Below, one piece after another: positions 60,291-64,000 of a stretch of DNA of 64,000 nt. Location: positions 223,818,739 to 223,882,738 of the forward strand of contig CM061919.1 of NCBI GenBank assembly GCA_031002005.1, given 5' to 3'. Positions within the stretch are counted from its first letter, which is position 1, and each line of letters begins with the position of its first letter. The notes beneath the pieces are model-generated. The model had not been told where the DNA came from, made no database searches, and was given only the letters and a program-made list of their open reading frames with translations. The stretch is from Vandiemenella viatica. Lineage: Eukaryota; Arthropoda; Insecta; Orthoptera; Morabidae. The translations under genes were made by a program, and so were the position numbers.

Positions 60291-61606
60291 GAATCGCTTA
60301 CTGCAGAAAGACAACAAGTCCATGTTTTTGCGAAAATAGCTATTTTCATTAAAAGTGTTCCCAAATACAGGATGCACCGTTTATTGTAGAAGAGACACTT
60401 GTCAGCCCAATAGAATAGGCTTGGCAACACCTTTAATTTTCCGTTTACTGTTGATGGGGATTAGTCCTGGACAAGTTCCCTGTCTGCAGTAAACGGTCTT
60501 ACTGTTGGCGTACGGTGGCATGAAGGGTAGGGGGGTAAGTGGGAAATTGAAGTTCGTACTATGGTAAATAAGTACACGGAAAATAACGTTGACAAAGATG
60601 TAAGAATGCCACATATTTTTGGAGATAACTATTCGGGCCAAAATAAAAACAATATTATGGTGAAAATGACGATGCAACTATGTGAGATAGAGAGGCTTGA
60701 TAACATTAAACTTATATTCTCCGTTAGAGGGCACTTCTTTATGCTCAACGACAGGGATTTTGGTATTATTGGAAGAAGAAGGAGGAAAGAAGAAAGGTAT
60801 TACACAGTGGATGAAGTTGTTGCACCTACACAGAATTCCTCAAACAACCGTAATAAGTTTTCAATAGTTGAAATGAAAACTGATAATTTCATTGACTATA
60901 GCTCACGGCGATTTAAGTTCTAAAAAAAATGCCTATGATTTATATGGCAAAAATGTCCCCGAAAATCAAAAAGAGATCTTTCAGGATATCCAACTACTGG
61001 GAGATGAGCTTCTCGGCAAACGATCTGCATGCACAATGTTCAACGCAACATTAACATTTCTGGCTGTGTACAAACACTTTTAAGCTTCGAAACACCCTTA
61101 AGCCATTGGAATTGCCTACCAAGAAATACTATACTACTGTTGTGCCCATAAATAGTATTAAAAAAAATGGATGGCATAAGGAAAACTTTGATTTACGCAC
61201 ATGCAGAGAAGAAGGACTTTTGGAATACCATCATTTCATGGCCTATAACAATTGCATCTTTGGACGGAATTGGCAATGAGTGAAAACTTTTAAATGATGT
61301 ACTTACTGTTTCTGTGAAGTAATTAAATGAATGTTTATTGAAATTGGTATTTTTTTTACTTTTTCCCCATAAAGGTTTTCTTCAATATCCTGTTTACTGC
61401 AGAAAGGAAACTTGTCTACAACACAAACATATTTCCCACAGCTTTGTGATGTGTCGTTCCGAACTTTTTAAAGCACGTACAATTAAAGGTTACCTAGTAA
61501 ATTGAAAATAAAATATAAACAAAACAGACTTTATCATATTCAGATTTTTGTCTCTCCTATACAATTTCGAAATGTGGACATGTTTCCTTTCTGCAGTTAG
61601 CGATTC
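60291..61606. mobile_element. DNA transposon (1316 bp) with TIRs, internal TIR-box copies and a DUF7869-like fragment
   Basis: The left terminus gaatcgcttactgcagaaag and the reverse complement of the right, gaatcgctaactgcagaaag, match over ~39 bp with a handful of differences. Both are flanked by atat (60287-60290 and 61607-61610), a probable 4-bp duplication. The terminal box recurs inside: forward at 60379-60405, reverse at 60469-60494 and forward at 61392-61420, so each end has its own inverted pair. The coding remnant is listed separately. Superfamily not assigned; 4-bp duplications occur for example in Sola-type elements. Confidence 0.8.
60561..61285 (+). pseudogene. DUF7869-like transposon protein, C-terminal fragment
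   Basis: The first 120 codons (60561-60923) are open: FGDNYSGQNKNNIMVKMTMQ, IKLIFSVRGHFFMLNDRDFG and RRRKEERYYTVDEVV. DNxxGQNKN and RGHxFLxxDRDF are the signature blocks of the DUF7869 group, proteins of unknown reaction common in arthropod and cnidarian transposons. After frameshifts the tail KYYTTVVPINSIKKNGWHKE, LLEYHHFMAYNN follows. The first ATG is not a real start; the N-terminal two thirds are absent. Between them (60930-61083) a low-similarity frame lies in the gap. Assignment to DUF7869 is from memory of the motifs. Confidence 0.65.
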
Positions 61607-61731
61607 ATATAAGGTGTATGTAAGACTATGGATAATTTTATATCTGAGGTTTCACCTGCCGAGTATTCTGTTTAGTTGATTTAGAAAAAATATTGTTAGT
61701 GCCGGTGCCGCTCTGCTATAGGTGAAGAGGC

Positions 61732-61979
61732 TTTTTTTTTTTTTTTTTTTTACTGCTTTACGTCTTTCAACGGCTAGGTCTTTAGAGACGGGAAAGGGTG
61801 GGGGCAAGGAATGGGAAGGAATTCGGCCATGGCCTTTTGAAGGAAGCATCTCGGCATTTGCCTGGAGTGATTTGGGTAAACCATAGAAAACCCAAATCTG
61901 GATGCCCGGACGGGGATTCGAACCGCCGTCCTCCCGAATGCGAGGCCAGAACGCTATCCGTTACACCACCACGCTCGGT
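61732..61979 (-). mobile_element. Young SINE family A copy with 10-bp TSD
   Basis: Full-length minus-strand copy nearly identical to 24957-25200 (head accgagcgtggtggtgtaac, B box ggttcgaatcc..., same core and tail). T-run at 61732-61751. Duplication gtgaagaggc at 61722-61731 and 61980-61989. Confidence 0.95.
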
Positions 61980-61989
61980 GTGAAGAGGC

Positions 61990-62939
61990 GATAGGAAATC
62001 ACACAGAGGCGTGTTCAGCTGGGTCGGTGGCCCGGCTCGGCTCGAATGCGAGAAGGAATTTTCACTTACGAGTAGTCAGTAGCAGTTACTCTGGTTTAGA
62101 GAGCGCAGATGTAGTGTGTTCGAGTAATAGTGTATCATACAGTATAATGTTGAGTGATTCTATATAAAAGTGAATAAAATTGGATATGAAGTGAAGGGTT
62201 TAATCAGTGAGAAATATTATTAGTATCATACGCTATAAATCAGTTTCTCGCTGGAACTATCACACAGAAATGTTGAAATTTAAATTCTGCAATCGTTCGT
62301 AGCTGAATTGATAAATTGATTTGGCCCACCAAGTGCAGGATACCAAGCGGAACGACGGTTGACAACAAACCCCTGAACGCAATATGTAATAAGATGGGAT
62401 GTAGTCTATTGATACACTACCGTAATACCTGTCACACTAACACCCTGCTCTTTAAAGCGATGAGCGATGCTGTCTGTGATCCGCGCTGTTACTTTCATTA
62501 CTGACAACCAGGCTCTGGCAGTTATGCCGTATGCATTAAATAACTTTGAAGATGCAAATATTCTAATCACCAAATGCTACATACCTCCATTTACGTCTGA
62601 TCTGTTAGTTAATTTCTCAAAAATGTAATTTAGCGGTCAAGTTAGTCATTTATAAAAGAAGCTTCTAGTTGAAATATTTTAAGGATAAAGTCGCTGTTGT
62701 ATCTACACTTCTTTCCAAAATTTATCAGACACACAAAACTGATTAACAAAAATAAGACGCATGGACGACATTGTTTGCAAGATTATGGTAATGACGTCTG
62801 TTGACTTGCCTCGTAATTGGTATGTGGTTAGACTGATAGGGCTTAACACCTGAACAGTCCACAGTATCAAAAAAATGCATGCGTATTTCGTTACTGGCCA
62901 AAAGACCCCGTAGGGTACTGTGACGTCGTAAGTGAGATT
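61990..62939. other. AT-rich intergenic sequence
   Basis: No gene or repeat recognised. Confidence 0.4.
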
Positions 62940-63180
62940 TTCAGTTTGTCGTCAGATTTGCCTGACATGTCTGCTCTAACATAACCGACAAGGAATCCAA
63001 AGTTTTATTGCGACCATATCCACGGAACGTCCTTGCGTACTTCATCATGGCTTTGATTTGTCCATGTGCAGACCAGTTTTTGGGGCCATAAAATTTCAGA
63101 CGACAGCTGGATTTGAACCAGGAATATCTGGATTCCCAGTCACGCACCTAAACCAACTGAGGTATCAGAGCACTCAAAGG
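62940..63180 (-). mobile_element. tRNA-derived SINE of a fourth type
   Basis: Minus strand head gatacctcagttggtttagg (A box) and cctggttcaaatccagctgt (B box) with normal tRNA spacing, followed by a unique body (aaattttatggccccaaaaa to tggatatggtcgcaataaaa). The 3' half does not fold as a tRNA. Borders approximate. Confidence 0.65.
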
Positions 63181-63420
63181 CTTATATAAAGCAAAGCGAT
63201 ATAATCACGTTCGTAAAACACTTTTCTACTGTGCTTGCAGTGGAATGGAGAAGGATTGATGAAGTTATTGTTCCTAACCACATAAAGTAAGATATGATAA
63301 CTAGTATCCTCAGCAGATCTAACCCTCCATAAATATCTTTTCCTTGCTGAGAGTTAAGACGGCACAGCAGAAGAGTTGGAATTATCTGTGTAGTATTTGG
63401 AACAAAATAAACATTTATTA

Positions 63421-63530
63421 ACCCGCCAGTGTGGCTGTGCGTTCTGCTCGAATCCTGATCCCCTTATACCGGTCGTCCTGGTTGCGGATTTAGGCGGTTC
63501 TCCGCAGTTACCTACGAGAATGCTAGTACT
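63421..63530 (+). repeat. Possible SINE head remnant
   Basis: ccgccagtgtggctgtgcgt and gctcgaatcctgatcc look like decayed A- and B-box regions. Low confidence, no TSD. Confidence 0.3.
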
Positions 63531-63634
63531 ATTATTACACGAATCACAGACTTAAGCTGCCGCGATTGCTTCCTAGCTCTAACAACCCAGTGGAAACTTT
63601 GGACAAATTATTAATTACCAGCCAGGATGAAAAT

Positions 63635-63860
63635 TTTTTTGGTTTGCTTTTGGCTTGACGGCTCGTTGACTTCGAGATCATTAAGGGCCGGAAAGGACTG
63701 GAGACTATGAACGGGAAGGAATTCGGCCATGGCCTTTTGAAGGAAGCATCTCGGCATTCCCCTGGAGTGATTTGGGGAAACCATGGAAAACCCATATGTG
63801 GATGCCCGGATGGGGATTCGAACCCGCTTCCTCCCTAATGCGAGGTCTTCCACGCTCGGT
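63635..63860 (-). mobile_element. SINE family A copy with 8-bp TSD and deleted A box
   Basis: Core and tail intact. The head lacks the segment between gcgaggtc and ttccacgctcgg, which removes the A box region present in the copies at 24957 and 61732. Duplication atgaaaat at 63627-63634 and 63861-63868. Confidence 0.9.
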
Positions 63861-64000
63861 ATGAAAATCAAGGCTTTGCGTGATCCAACAGGGTCCATTC
63901 ACAAATAATAACAAAAATTTATAGGTTTGCTGAATGGTATTATAACAGAGTTCGTTTAACCAGAATCATTTGAAAAATGTGAACATAACTGAAAATGTAA
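63861..64000. other. Window end, AT-rich
   Basis: No feature beyond the SINE duplication. Confidence 0.4.

Overview
The window looks like insect chromosomal DNA, most likely from a hemimetabolous (polyneopteran-type) species with a large, repeat-rich genome. The grounds are: one split animal gene with an insect-like TRIM9 C-terminus; AT-rich sequence with very low gene density; and abundant tRNA-derived SINEs, jockey-, CR1/L2- and RTE-like LINE remnants, mariner and hAT elements. The repeat tail at 1309 and 15529 resembles one common in orthopteroid genomes. The species guess is inference; the metazoan and insect character is well supported.

The only host gene I can support is the 3' end of TRIM9 on the + strand. 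Two coding exons (966-1153 and 3381-3500) encode the last ~100 residues of the B30.2/SPRY domain and the stop codon; the rest of the gene lies before position 1. The last intron (1154-3380) holds a LINE fragment, a SINE with a 12-bp target-site duplication (TSD) and a ~177-bp hairpin element. The 3' UTR starts at 3501 and may run for kilobases through AT-rich, repeat-poor sequence to about 7000.

From 7.3 kb to the end I find no host protein gene. The rest is a layered transposon landscape. A dead mariner (7645-8699) has lost two of three catalytic Asp positions. A second mariner (16378-19664), with matching 28-bp termini and TA duplications, was split by a 5'-truncated jockey LINE (17070-19047). 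LINE 3' ends, all 5'-truncated, lie at 1.3, 15.5, 21.6, 23.8, 30.9, 33.9, 42.1, 48.5, 54.9 and 55.6 kb. There are three related solo-LTR-like units (26944, 37603, and 45303 reversed). hAT-type elements include a 926-bp element with a perfect 8-bp duplication (35341-36266), a ~550-bp one (41482-42031) and a transposase C-terminus (49137-49540). Foldback elements lie at 3085, 24261 and 51716.

One SINE family occurs about fifteen times; several copies have clear TSDs and two (24957 and 61732) are nearly identical, which suggests recent activity. A separate SINE type at 34872 shares the family's central core but has a different head and tail. The most unusual item is a 1.3-kb DNA transposon at 60291-61606. 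It has terminal inverted repeats, extra internal copies of the terminal box, a likely ATAT duplication and a fragment of a DNxxGQNKN / RGHxF-type protein resembling the DUF7869 group.

Several CpG- and GC-richer islands without coding potential (20.9, 30.0, 33.0, 44.7, 47.2, 49.8 and 59.4 kb) stand out from the AT-rich background and are candidates for conserved regulatory DNA.
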